Shown here: positions 43,336 through 54,792 of the stretch, piece after piece
How the letters are laid out: every line of letters starts with the position of its first letter
How positions within the stretch are numbered: the stretch's first letter is position 1
Assembly: GCA_021781415.1 (NCBI GenBank)
Contig: JAJXWW010000019.1
Location: 1-54,932 of the forward strand
DNA from: Planctomycetota bacterium
GTDB taxonomy: Bacteria; Planctomycetota; Planctomycetia; Gemmatales; Gemmataceae
Direction of reading: 5' to 3'
Length of the DNA: 54,932 nucleotides
The notes under the pieces: generated by a model
What the model saw: the letters and a program-made list of their open reading frames with translations, nothing else
Told to the model about the DNA's origin: nothing
The model's database searches: none
Program-made: the position numbers and the translations under genes

Positions 43336-43836
43336 TCAAACCGGACTATAGCGAGTGATTCCAGGCACGCGATCGAAGTCGCTATCCAGGCTTGCGAGCA
43401 TGGTGAGGCCGGTGTCTTGCATCACCACGACAAGGAGAGCGTCTGCCGAAAGCAGGCCGAACTGTTGAGAAAAATCCGCTGCCTTGGAAACCTGCCCAGG
43501 TAAGATAGGCAGTTCGGTGATGTGGGCGGCGTTGATTTCGTCGATAGCTCGGCGGGGAACGGCCAGTTGCTGAACCTCGGCCGGGTGTCGGCGGAGACGG
43601 TTGGCGATGCCCAGAGCGGGCCAACCGAAGCGGTCACACGCCTCAATGGTCATGAGCCGATGAGCCATCTCGCTAACGATGTGCGCCGACGTGAAACCTT
43701 GGACATCTTGATGTTCCACGCGATCGAGGAGTGTTTTGCAAGCTGCTCCGTAGGTCGGATGAGCGAGGATCGCGTAGATCAAGGTGTTGGCGTCCAGAAA
43801 TACGCGGGCTCCGCTGGGGATGTTTGCAAACGTCAT
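43336..43836 (-). CDS. PIN-domain (VapC-like) toxin
   Basis: 166 residues. [14 protein letters not shown] gives the first acidic residue (Asp15), SEMAHRLM the conserved Glu, [14 protein letters not shown] the Asp, and [19 protein letters not shown] the final Asp block with the usual DxDF end. These are the four acidic positions of PIN ribonucleases that bind Mg2+ and cut RNA. Its start overlaps the antitoxin stop by 4 bp, the typical arrangement of a two-gene toxin-antitoxin pair. The region lies between carB copies 2 and 3. Confidence 0.9.
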   Translation of the reverse strand: MTFANIPSGARVFLDANTLIYAILAHPTYGAACKTLLDRVEHQDVQGFTSAHIVSEMAHRLMTIEACDRFGWPALGIANRLRRHPAEVQQLAVPRRAIDEINAAHITELPILPGQVSKAADFSQQFGLLSADALLVVVMQDTGLTMLASLDSDFDRVPGITRYSPV

Positions 43837-44045
43837 TTGTCACAAGCCGAAGGGTGATTGTCGGGTCCGAGCAGGTAATCGAGGTCTTGCCGGTTGCCGT
43901 TCCATTTCAGCATCCCATACAGTCGTTCCACCGCGCTGTCCAGCGAGTGAATCGTGATTTTGACCTTTTGTCCCTCTTGAAGAGGAAGCTCGTCGGGCAG
44001 TTTCAATGCGCCGCGTTCGTAAATGGCCTCGATTTCCAGAACCAT
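43833..44045 (-). CDS. DUF104 (AF2212-like) antitoxin
   Basis: 70 residues. VLEIEAIYERGALKLPDELP followed by LQEGQKVKITIHS is the signature of the DUF104/AF2212 antitoxin family, which pairs with PIN toxins. The C-terminal part (ERLYGMLKWNGNRQDLDYLL) is likely to wrap the toxin. AGGAGG lies 9 bp before the ATG at 44045. The gene is first in the operon and overlaps the PIN toxin gene by 4 bp. Antitoxins of this type usually also repress their own promoter. It starts ~90 bp from the start of the third carB leader. Confidence 0.9.
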   Translation of the reverse strand: MVLEIEAIYERGALKLPDELPLQEGQKVKITIHSLDSAVERLYGMLKWNGNRQDLDYLLGPDNHPSACDK

Positions 44046-44132
44046 TAGACAACCTCCTGGCGACGAGAGAAACGCAAGTTGAAGTCTATTGTAGGGATCG
44101 TCACCGATCTGGAAGCAGCACGCACATTGATG

Positions 44133-44219
44133 GCGCGCCCCTTGGATGCCTGCCTCTCGGACATAAGATGAGGTACAATCAATCTTCGGGACCACAAGAC
44201 CACGAGGAAGCACATACAC
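44133..44219 (+). promoter_or_regulatory. carB leader, third direct-repeat copy (functional)
   Basis: Shares with copies 1 and 2 the words CTTGGATGC, CATAAGATGAGG and CACGAGGAAGCACATACAC. It has TACAAT at 44174-44179, a near-perfect -10; the equivalent words are AACAAT in copy 1 and AGCAAC in copy 2. No clear -35 was seen. GAGGAAG (44204-44210) is the ribosome site, 9 bp before the ATG at 44220. Confidence 0.55.
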
Positions 44220-47672
<3,453 letters not shown>

Positions 47673-47682
47673 AATCGGCTCG

Positions 47683-49359
47683 ATGAAGACTTCTTTGCCC
47701 CTCGTGGCGTTGTCGCTCCTTCTCACCGGCCTCAACGCCCTGAAACCGCTGCACGTCGACGATACGACGTACTGCTCGTTCGCCCGCCAGTTTGCCGCTC
47801 GTCCACTCGATCCCTACGGACACACTCTCCTCTACTTTAGCGATCCGTTGCCTGCCTTAAAAGTTCTGGCCCCGCCGGTGCTGCCCGCATGGTGGGCGCT
47901 GGGTATTCGACTGTTCGGCGAACGCCCGGTGTTGTGGAAACTGTGGCTGTTCCCCTTCGTGCTGTCGTTCGTGGCTTCGTTGGCGACTCTGCTGCGCCGA
48001 TTCGCTCCTTCCTCGGCCATGCCCCTACTCCTGATGACGGTGCTATCGCCGGTATTTTTGCCGAGTTTGAACCTTATGATCGACGTACCGGCCCTGGCTT
48101 TGGTACTGGCGTCGCTGGCGCTTTTCTTTCGCTCCTCCGATCGCAATTCGTTGACTTTGGCGCTGTTCGCCGGGGCGATTGCCGGACTGGCCATGCAAAC
48201 GAAATATACGGGGGTTCTCGCGCCCGTCGTGGTGCTGGTTTACTCCACCTTGTTTCATCGGCTTCGGCTTGGAGCAGCCGCTACCGCCGCCGCCGCTCTC
48301 GTCTTCTGCTCCTGGGAATTCTTTCTCATTCTCCGCTATGGGCAATCTCATTTTCTCTATCATCTCACGCATTCGCCCAGCACTATTGAAGTGAAGTTAT
48401 CTCTGTTTCCGTGCCTCTTTCCCATTCTCGGAGCCGTCGTTCCGTCGCTGTCGCTGTTGGCTTTGTTGGTGGGACGCGCCTCGGGTCGAACGCTTCTCCT
48501 CGCTGTTTTCCTCGCTGTGTTGCCTTATTTGCCGATCGGTTGGTACGATCCGGTTCTCGTCGATTTCGGCTACGATTACCTACCGCTAACGGGGACTCTC
48601 TTTCCCATCGCCGGAGTTGCGGTCGTCTCGTGTCTGGGACTGTCGGCTTGGCGTTTGTTGCATCCGAGGCAAGGCGAGCCGATGCTGCCCGCGTTCTCGA
48701 CTCAGGGGCGCACGGCGTGGTTTTTAATTCTCTGGGTCGTTCTCGAACTTTGCGGCTACTTCGTTCTCAGCCCGTTCGCCGCCGTGCGTCGCATCATGGG
48801 ATTCACGGTGGCTTCGACGTTGTTCCTCGGATATTACGCCGAGCAATATCCAATGGAGAACCGTCCAAAGAGATTGTTAACGAGTCTCGTCACTGCCACG
48901 ATTCTCCTGGGGTTTGGCTATTGGGTTGTCGATTTTGTTGAGGCGCGGGCCGAGCAACAGGCCGCTTATCGCGCCCTCGACCGCATTCGTGAGGAAGATG
49001 CGAACGCCGTTGTCTGGTACGCCGGCTATTGGGGGTTTCAGTTTTACGCCGAAGAGGTCGGCATGAAACAAGCCGTCCCGTTGCTCGACGATGAGTCCGC
49101 GCAATTGCTGCCGCCGAGCCAGTTTCATCGGGGCGATTGGCTGGTTGTGCCCGACGAGGCCATTCCGCAACAATCGTTGGATCTCGACGAACGAGACATG
49201 AAGTTCCAGGACACTCTTTCGATAGACGACGAAGTGCCGCTGCGCACGCTCATCTATTACTATTCCGGCACGCCGCCCTTGCGCCATCGACGCGGGTCGC
49301 GCCTCGACGTTCGCCTCTATCGCATCAAAAGGGACTGTATCGCTCGTTTACCCCGCTGA
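47683..49359 (+). CDS. GT-C fold (PMT/ArnT-like) membrane glycosyltransferase
   Basis: 558 residues. It starts with a hydrophobic segment (LPLVALSLLLTGLNALKPLH), then HVDDTTYCSFARQF, whose paired aspartates sit where GT-C enzymes carry their catalytic acidic pair after helix 1. About eleven helices follow, for example LALFAGAIAGLAMQTKYTGV, with AMQTKYTG like the conserved family loop, and LWVVLELCGYFVLSPFAAVR. The C-terminal ~140 residues are soluble (WYAGYWGFQFYAEEVGM, GDWLVVPDEA). These enzymes use lipid-linked sugars to modify proteins or lipids outside the inner membrane. Substrate unknown. It begins 10 bp after carB, probably by read-through. Confidence 0.75.
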   Translation: MKTSLPLVALSLLLTGLNALKPLHVDDTTYCSFARQFAARPLDPYGHTLLYFSDPLPALKVLAPPVLPAWWALGIRLFGERPVLWKLWLFPFVLSFVASLATLLRRFAPSSAMPLLLMTVLSPVFLPSLNLMIDVPALALVLASLALFFRSSDRNSLTLALFAGAIAGLAMQTKYTGVLAPVVVLVYSTLFHRLRLGAAATAAAALVFCSWEFFLILRYGQSHFLYHLTHSPSTIEVKLSLFPCLFPILGAVVPSLSLLALLVGRASGRTLLLAVFLAVLPYLPIGWYDPVLVDFGYDYLPLTGTLFPIAGVAVVSCLGLSAWRLLHPRQGEPMLPAFSTQGRTAWFLILWVVLELCGYFVLSPFAAVRRIMGFTVASTLFLGYYAEQYPMENRPKRLLTSLVTATILLGFGYWVVDFVEARAEQQAAYRALDRIREEDANAVVWYAGYWGFQFYAEEVGMKQAVPLLDDESAQLLPPSQFHRGDWLVVPDEAIPQQSLDLDERDMKFQDTLSIDDEVPLRTLIYYYSGTPPLRHRRGSRLDVRLYRIKRDCIARLPR

Positions 49360-49378
49360 CGACGAAGTGGGAAGACCG

Positions 49379-50548
49379 TTACTCCAGCCAACTATAAGGA
49401 TAATTGGCATCGTCCATGTCCGAAGCCTGCCGCGTCAAGCGCAGCGGCCGCATCGTGTCGATCATCACGGCGAGTTCGTCGGTGTGCGTCATGGATCGAC
49501 TGGCGACGATGGTTCCCGGATGGGGGCCGTGCGGGATGCCGTGCGGATGGAGCGTGAACGACCCTTCCTCGACTCCGCGCCGGCTGCCGAATTGGCCGCG
49601 CACATAATACAGCACTTCATCGGCTTGCACGTTGGAATGGGCGTAGGGAACCTTGATTGCTTCGGGATGCGTATCGAGCATCCGCGGGGCGAAAGTGCAG
49701 ATCACGAAACCCTCCGCTTCGAAAGTCTGTTGCACCGGAGGCGGCTGATGGATCGTTCCAGTGATCGGCTCGAAATCGTCGGCATTGAAGGTGAAAGGAT
49801 AAACGAAGCCATCCCAGCCAACCCCGTCGAACGGATGCTGCGCCAGGACGTAGCGCGTCAGACGGGAGCCGTCCTTGATGAGGACGGAGACTTCCTCCTC
49901 GCGGTCGATCGTTATCGTTTCACTCGGCCCGTGCAAATCGCGCTCGCTGTACGGAGCGCCGAGCCGTAGCTGCCCGTCGGGATTGAGATAGCGTGGCGGA
50001 ATCATCACGCTATTCGCGGCCTCCACGACCAAGAGATCCGGCTGAATGTCGGCGTCGAAATCGAGCCGATACGTCGTGCAGTGGGGGATCACGATGTAAT
50101 CGTAGGGTTTGAACGGCAGCACGCCGAACATGCTCGTCAGCGTGCCCCGTCCCTTGTGGACGAACAACACCTCATCGGCGGCGGCATTGCGATACAATTC
50201 GGCTTGCGGCTGCGCGGGACGACAGCGCGCGATTGACACGTCGGCATTGACCATGAGCGGAACGCGGCCCGTGACGGCATCGCCGGACGATTTCATCGCC
50301 CCCGATTTCAGATGGTGGTGCCGAAGCATCGGTTCCTCGGCAAACTCCAAATTCCATCGGCCCGCCGGTTCGACCCTGCGAACGCGCGTCGGCGGACGCA
50401 GGTGGTAGACGATGCTGTAAGCCCGACCGAAGCCGGCAGTGGTGACGACTTCTTCGTAGTAAATGCCCTCGTTGCGGTAGCCCGGCTCATGCCGATGCGC
50501 GATATGCCGTTTGCGGGGCAACGATCCCATTCGACGATAAGGAGGCAC
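49379..50548 (-). CDS. hmgA: Homogentisate 1,2-dioxygenase
   Basis: 389 residues from a GTG (ATG at 50530 is the alternative). It opens the aromatic ring of homogentisate to maleylacetoacetate in tyrosine/phenylalanine degradation. Landmarks are MGSLPRKRHIAHR, VNADVSIARCRPAQPQAELY, NAAADEVLFVHKGRGTLTSM, HPFDGVGWDGFVYPFTFNAD and IPPRYLNP. The Fe(II) ligands fit the conserved H-x5-E block of YAHSNVQADEVLYY and the histidines of HPHGIPHGPHPG. It is shorter than human HGD (~445) but typical for bacteria. The next genes of the route (maiA, fahA) are not in the window. Confidence 0.9.
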   Translation of the reverse strand: MPPYRRMGSLPRKRHIAHRHEPGYRNEGIYYEEVVTTAGFGRAYSIVYHLRPPTRVRRVEPAGRWNLEFAEEPMLRHHHLKSGAMKSSGDAVTGRVPLMVNADVSIARCRPAQPQAELYRNAAADEVLFVHKGRGTLTSMFGVLPFKPYDYIVIPHCTTYRLDFDADIQPDLLVVEAANSVMIPPRYLNPDGQLRLGAPYSERDLHGPSETITIDREEEVSVLIKDGSRLTRYVLAQHPFDGVGWDGFVYPFTFNADDFEPITGTIHQPPPVQQTFEAEGFVICTFAPRMLDTHPEAIKVPYAHSNVQADEVLYYVRGQFGSRRGVEEGSFTLHPHGIPHGPHPGTIVASRSMTHTDELAVMIDTMRPLRLTRQASDMDDANYPYSWLE

Positions 50549-50798
50549 GGTGAGACTCCCGTAAAGCGCATCTGCAAAGCCCCTTCTCCCCTGAGTGCGG
50601 GGAGACTGCCGAGGAACCCAGCGAGGGGGATAGTGGTAGTATAGCTTCCCGCGAGAAGGCTTGCGACTCTGGTTCCCTCAATGAGAGCGGATTCTTTTCG
50701 GGTTGCAACCAACGAACGATCTTGGTTAGCCGCGACGCGCAGCGGAGCGCGTTGTCCCACGCTCCGCTGTGCGTCGCGGCTAACCAAACAGTGTATTG
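50549..50798. other. Intergenic region with two repeat families
   Basis: Holds the second GGTTAGCC palindrome and, at about 50578-50620, a decayed CCCCTTCTCCCCTGAGT half-repeat of the 145-bp family. No gene is seen. It may contain the promoter of hmgA on the minus strand, but no clear -35/-10 was found. Confidence 0.5.
50723..50786 (+). repeat. GGTTAGCCGCGAC palindrome, copy 2 (intergenic)
   Basis: 27-bp arms (50723-50749, 50760-50786) with one mismatch, starting TGGTTAGCCGCGACGCGCAG. The outer 13 bases equal those of the copy at 9977-10039; the centre differs. It lies just downstream of the porin stop at 50799. Confidence 0.9.
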
Positions 50799-52709
50799 TT
50801 AGAAGAAGACTTGGGTGCGAAGCCAATAGAGATTCTCATGTTTGGTATAGTGGTTCGTGCCTAGGTAGACGGGCGAGCCGAACATGGCGTGCTGCCAGTC
50901 GATATAAATGCGAACGTAATTGTTGAGATACCAGTTGACGCCGGTGTCCACGGCAGTAGCCTTATTGCTCCACAGAGCGGGATTCGCCAGATTGTCGGTG
51001 AAAATCTGGCTGCCCAGTTGCAGATTGGAAACGCGCGAGAACAATTCGATGGCTCCCGGATTGAGCCGCCCGTTGTAAAATCCGAACGGTCGCTTCGGCT
51101 CCAACAAATAGACGCGCCGCGTGATCTCTTCGCCGGTGATGAAATAGGTTAGCGCGACGTTCCATCCTTCCAACGGCACGGTCGTCCGTTGGGTACTCCC
51201 AAATCCGACGAAGGCATCGGTTCCGAGCAAAAAGTTCTTCGTGGAGGGCAGCGTTTGACTGCTAAAAGAATACTGTTGATAGCCACCTTGATAGCCGGCC
51301 GTCAACGTAAAGCTTTTATAATAATAGGTTAGATCTCCTCCCCAGGCCATGCGCATGCCGTTTTCAAAAGCTCCGTTGTTGAATTCCAGAAAGGTCGGCG
51401 ATACGTTTTGTGCGTTTGCCGACGGCGATTGATCGTTTGCCGTCGTCAAGAATGCCGGTTGCAACGGACTATGCTCGTTTCCCACATTATAGGAAGTACT
51501 TAAATTCAACTGCTCCAGCCAATCTAATCCGGAATGCAAAAACGGCTTGAAATTGAGAAAGGTATAGAGATCTTTACTGTTGTCGTAACCTTGGAAGGAA
51601 CGGCGTGGTCCGTTAAAGGCACCGACGAAATACTCCATTTGGCGTTCGAAAAGCTGGCCGTGCATCATGGCACCGATTTGGCGGTTGCCGGCGAAGTTGC
51701 CGATAAACAACGATCGCTCCGGAGCGATCAGATCGCTTTCCGATATTTTGATATATTCGTAGGAAAACGGCGTCTTCATGCGGCCAACGCGGATTTGAAA
51801 TTTCTCCTTGTAGCGCGGGGCGAAGTTGAAATCGACCCACGAATCGAGAACATCGAGCGGTCCATAACCGCGATTGATGACGGTGTAATAGTAGGCGTAG
51901 GGCGTGAGTTGTCCTTGTAGGTACCATCGTTGGCGAGGGATGACGAAATTGTTGTGCAAGGCGTCGCCGGTGTTGCTGAAATCGCGATAGTCCGCCTGCG
52001 TTAGGTTGTGAAATTCGAAGGTGATGAAATCGTCGGCGCTGCGAATTTCAAGTCCTTCGCGGAAAGAGACGGATGCCGGCATTCGCGGGGGTCTCATGTT
52101 CCGCTGGTAGGAACCCAACAGATCGACGTAGGCTTCCATGTTTTGACGCGGCGCGTCTTCGATGATCTGTCCGGCACCACCGAGACCCGATTGGCGGCGC
52201 GGCCTGCGCGGCGGCGCGATGGTAATCGGAGCTTCCTCCTTCTCCTCCTCCTCTTGACCTTCCAGATCGTCGGAGGTTCTTTTCTGCTTCTTTTCCGCCG
52301 ATTTTGCCTCGCTCGGATCGCTTCCCTCGGAGCCATCTCCATCGTCTTGCAGGAAAGCCAACGTGGGGCGAAATTGAACGCCGTTGGGGATGCCCTTGCC
52401 GTCCGGATTATTCGGAACGATGCCGAAAACCCCCTCCGACCCCTGTTTCTGGAGATGGTTGTATTGCTTCGACAGTTGGTCGTAGCGCTTTTGCAGACGG
52501 TTGTTCCGCGATTCCAACCGGCGCAACTGTTGCTCGATGCGCATGCGCCAATCGGGGCCATCCGGATCGGTATTCGGCTCCGATTCCTCGGAGGACGATA
52601 CGTCGCCGACCCCCTCCTGGGCGCATAATCTGACTGCGCCCAGCGAGAGGAAAACAAGCATCGTTCCGGTTAGCGCCAGAACGATGCCCATTTTATTCAA
52701 TCGATCCAT
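50799..52709 (-). CDS. OprO/OprP-like outer membrane porin with coiled-coil N-terminus
   Basis: 636 residues. Signal peptide (VLALTGTMLVFLSLGAVRLC, cleaved near Ala-Gln-Glu). Residues ~55-95 form a coiled coil (RIEQQLRRLESRNNRLQKR, then YDQLSKQYNHLQKQ), common in planctomycete porins and likely to trimerise or contact the wall. An acidic/basic linker follows to ~175. The barrel has the phosphate-selective-porin pattern: FITFEFHNLTQADYRDFSNT, RVGRMKTPFSYEYIKISESD, LIAPERSLFIGNFAGNRQIG and EIFSRV-like ELFSRVSNLQLG, ending RTQVFF with a terminal phenylalanine. Substrate may be phosphate or another anion. It is divergent from the FHA kinase. Confidence 0.85.
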   Translation of the reverse strand: MDRLNKMGIVLALTGTMLVFLSLGAVRLCAQEGVGDVSSSEESEPNTDPDGPDWRMRIEQQLRRLESRNNRLQKRYDQLSKQYNHLQKQGSEGVFGIVPNNPDGKGIPNGVQFRPTLAFLQDDGDGSEGSDPSEAKSAEKKQKRTSDDLEGQEEEEKEEAPITIAPPRRPRRQSGLGGAGQIIEDAPRQNMEAYVDLLGSYQRNMRPPRMPASVSFREGLEIRSADDFITFEFHNLTQADYRDFSNTGDALHNNFVIPRQRWYLQGQLTPYAYYYTVINRGYGPLDVLDSWVDFNFAPRYKEKFQIRVGRMKTPFSYEYIKISESDLIAPERSLFIGNFAGNRQIGAMMHGQLFERQMEYFVGAFNGPRRSFQGYDNSKDLYTFLNFKPFLHSGLDWLEQLNLSTSYNVGNEHSPLQPAFLTTANDQSPSANAQNVSPTFLEFNNGAFENGMRMAWGGDLTYYYKSFTLTAGYQGGYQQYSFSSQTLPSTKNFLLGTDAFVGFGSTQRTTVPLEGWNVALTYFITGEEITRRVYLLEPKRPFGFYNGRLNPGAIELFSRVSNLQLGSQIFTDNLANPALWSNKATAVDTGVNWYLNNYVRIYIDWQHAMFGSPVYLGTNHYTKHENLYWLRTQVFF

Positions 52710-52893
52710 TCCGCCTCCCCGCAGAAACGGTCTCGCAAGCGAGCGGTCGACCGGCGAGTGTCGTGAACGAAAACTTTAATCCTATTTCCGATTAACGTGC
52801 GATTCCATACCGAGATGCTCCTCGCGTTGCAAGAGCGAACGTATGAATGAAAGTGCATGAACGAACGAAAGCGGGTTCTCGTTCGTCTTCTTC

Positions 52894-52923
52894 TTGACAT
52901 TCCGCCCGCCGGGGGGGTACGGT
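52894..52923 (+). promoter_or_regulatory. Possible promoter of the FHA histidine kinase gene
   Basis: TTGACA (52894-52899) is followed after 18 bp of mostly G/C by TACGGT (52918-52923). The -10 is weak. It lies ~57 bp upstream of the TTG start, within the 271-bp divergent region next to the porin gene. Confidence 0.35.
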
Positions 52924-52980
52924 TGAACGACGGTAGTATTTTCCAAGAGCGGCAAAGATTTCGATGGGGAGGGAACGGTT

Positions 52981-54792
52981 TTGCCTCGTGCAATCGTGAC
53001 GAAGGGAGTGGATGAAGGCAAACAGTTTGCGTTGAGTGGCGAGCGCGTTGGCATCGGACGCGACGCGACCAACCGCGTTCGGCTGCACGATACGGAGGTG
53101 TCGCGCCGCCACGCCGAGTTTGCCCACTCTGCCGAGGGGTATCGCCTGGTCGATCGCAACAGCGCCAACGGCACGTTCGTCAACGGGCAATCGATCCGCG
53201 ATGTGCTGCTTCAAACGGGCGATCAGATTCAAATTGGCCAGACGATTCTCGTCTATACCGCGGGAGCTCGCTCCGGCGTTTGGGACTCGCCGCGCGGCGA
53301 TCTTGCCGACCGCATCAGCCTCATCGCCCGCCACGATCTCGAACTGCCGTCGGCCATCGTCCAATCCATCGGCGAGACGGAAGGCAGCCGGATTCTCGCC
53401 CATCCGGAACAGGCGGAGGGACCGTGGCTGCAAAATGCCCTGGCCAACCTCATGTATCAGGCCACCCAGGCCGTCAGCCATATTCTCGATCTCAATCAAC
53501 TGCTGGATCGCATCTTGGAGTTGATCTTTCGCCACCTCGATGCCGACCGCGGCTGCATCATGCTGCGCGATTCGCCCGTGTCCTCTTCCCCCCTCACTCC
53601 GCCTCCTCCCGGAAAGCGGGAGGGGGACGAGGACGATACGCCGAAGCTCGCCCTTGCCGAGTTCCAACCGAAAGCGGTGCGCTGGCGCGATGGTCTCAAT
53701 CGCCAAGAAAAGATGTCCATCAGCCGAACCCTCATGGATTACGTCCTCCGCGAGAAACAGGGCGTTCTCGTGTCCGATGTGGCCCGCGACGAACGCTTTC
53801 AGGCGGTGCAGAGCATCGTTCGCCACGGCATCAGCGAGATTATCTGCGTACCCATGAAGGGGCGTCACGAAACGCTGGGGCTTCTTTATCTCGATGCGCG
53901 CACGCCGTCGCGCGATCCGCTCGGCTCCCCGCTGCCCGCCGGTAAGTCGGCCAACAAGTTCACGCGCGAGCATCTGTATCTTGCCGGCGCAATGGCCCAT
54001 CATGCCGCCTTGGCCGTTGAGGAAACGCGCTACTATCAGGCGATGGTGCAAGCGGAGCGCTTGGCGGCGGTCGGCCAAACCATTGCCGCGCTCTCGCATC
54101 ACATCAAGAACATTCTCCAAGGGCTGCGGAGCGGCAGCGAGATCCTCAGATTGGGACTCAAGGACATGGATGCGGTCTTGCTGCAACAGGGCTGGAAGAA
54201 CATCGAGAAAAACCAGGGCAAAATCTACGACCTCGTCATGGACATGCTCAGCTATTCCAAGGAGCGCGAGCCGAACATCGAACTTGCGGACCTCAACGCC
54301 ACGGCCCGCGATACCGTCGAACTGTTGGCTCCGCGCGCCAAAGAACTGGGGATCGCCTTGACCGTTCGCTTCGACGAGACGCTGCCAAAATGTCCCGCCG
54401 ATCCAGAAGGCATTCATCGCGCCCTCTTGAACATTCTCGGAAACGCCTTGGATGCGGTCGAGGAAGCGGAATCGCCGAGCGTCCAAGTCTCGACCGCCCA
54501 AGAATCCGACGCGGAATGGGTCCGCATCGAAGTGCGCGACAACGGCCCCGGCATCCCCCTGGAAAAGATCAACGACATCTTTCGACCGTTCGTCAGCACC
54601 AAAGGCGCGCGCGGCACGGGCCTGGGACTGGCCGTCAGCCGAAAGATTCTCCGCGAACACGGCGGCGACATCCTGGTACGCAGTCAACCGGGACAGGGCA
54701 GTCTCTTCATCCTCCGCCTTCCTCTTCCACGGGTATCGTCCACGGAGATTCCCAACACGCTAAGCCTTCAATCGGCTCCTCCCCCCAATTAA
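52981..54792 (+). CDS. FHA-GAF sensor histidine kinase
   Basis: 603 residues from a TTG start with GGGAGGG 6 bp upstream. The N-terminal FHA domain (~1-100) has GIGRDATNRVRL, VSRRHAEF and NSANGTFVNGQSI, the phosphothreonine-binding loops. A GAF domain (~155-350) has LNQLLDRILELIFRHLDADR and GVLVSDVARDERFQAVQSIV; it is split by a Pro/Ser/Glu insertion (SSPLTPPPPGKREGDEDD, near 202-219). The H-box ALSHHIKNILQGL has His373; His374 replaces the usual acidic residue. HATPase motifs are LLNILGNALDAVE, VRDNGPGIP and GTGLGLAVSRKILR. It is cytoplasmic and soluble. No response regulator is adjacent. Confidence 0.9.
   Translation: MPRAIVTKGVDEGKQFALSGERVGIGRDATNRVRLHDTEVSRRHAEFAHSAEGYRLVDRNSANGTFVNGQSIRDVLLQTGDQIQIGQTILVYTAGARSGVWDSPRGDLADRISLIARHDLELPSAIVQSIGETEGSRILAHPEQAEGPWLQNALANLMYQATQAVSHILDLNQLLDRILELIFRHLDADRGCIMLRDSPVSSSPLTPPPPGKREGDEDDTPKLALAEFQPKAVRWRDGLNRQEKMSISRTLMDYVLREKQGVLVSDVARDERFQAVQSIVRHGISEIICVPMKGRHETLGLLYLDARTPSRDPLGSPLPAGKSANKFTREHLYLAGAMAHHAALAVEETRYYQAMVQAERLAAVGQTIAALSHHIKNILQGLRSGSEILRLGLKDMDAVLLQQGWKNIEKNQGKIYDLVMDMLSYSKEREPNIELADLNATARDTVELLAPRAKELGIALTVRFDETLPKCPADPEGIHRALLNILGNALDAVEEAESPSVQVSTAQESDAEWVRIEVRDNGPGIPLEKINDIFRPFVSTKGARGTGLGLAVSRKILREHGGDILVRSQPGQGSLFILRLPLPRVSSTEIPNTLSLQSAPPPN

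Noticed and set aside
41832..43351. Functional short carB paralogues
   Set aside because: Copies 1 and 2 carry only 28 and 56 codons of a ~1100-residue enzyme and cannot form an active domain; treated as relics, although copy 2 could still be translated to a short peptide.
52792..54687. 631-codon minus-strand open frame opposite the FHA kinase
   Set aside because: Shadow of the kinase gene; the plus strand has FHA, GAF, H-box and ATPase motifs in order.
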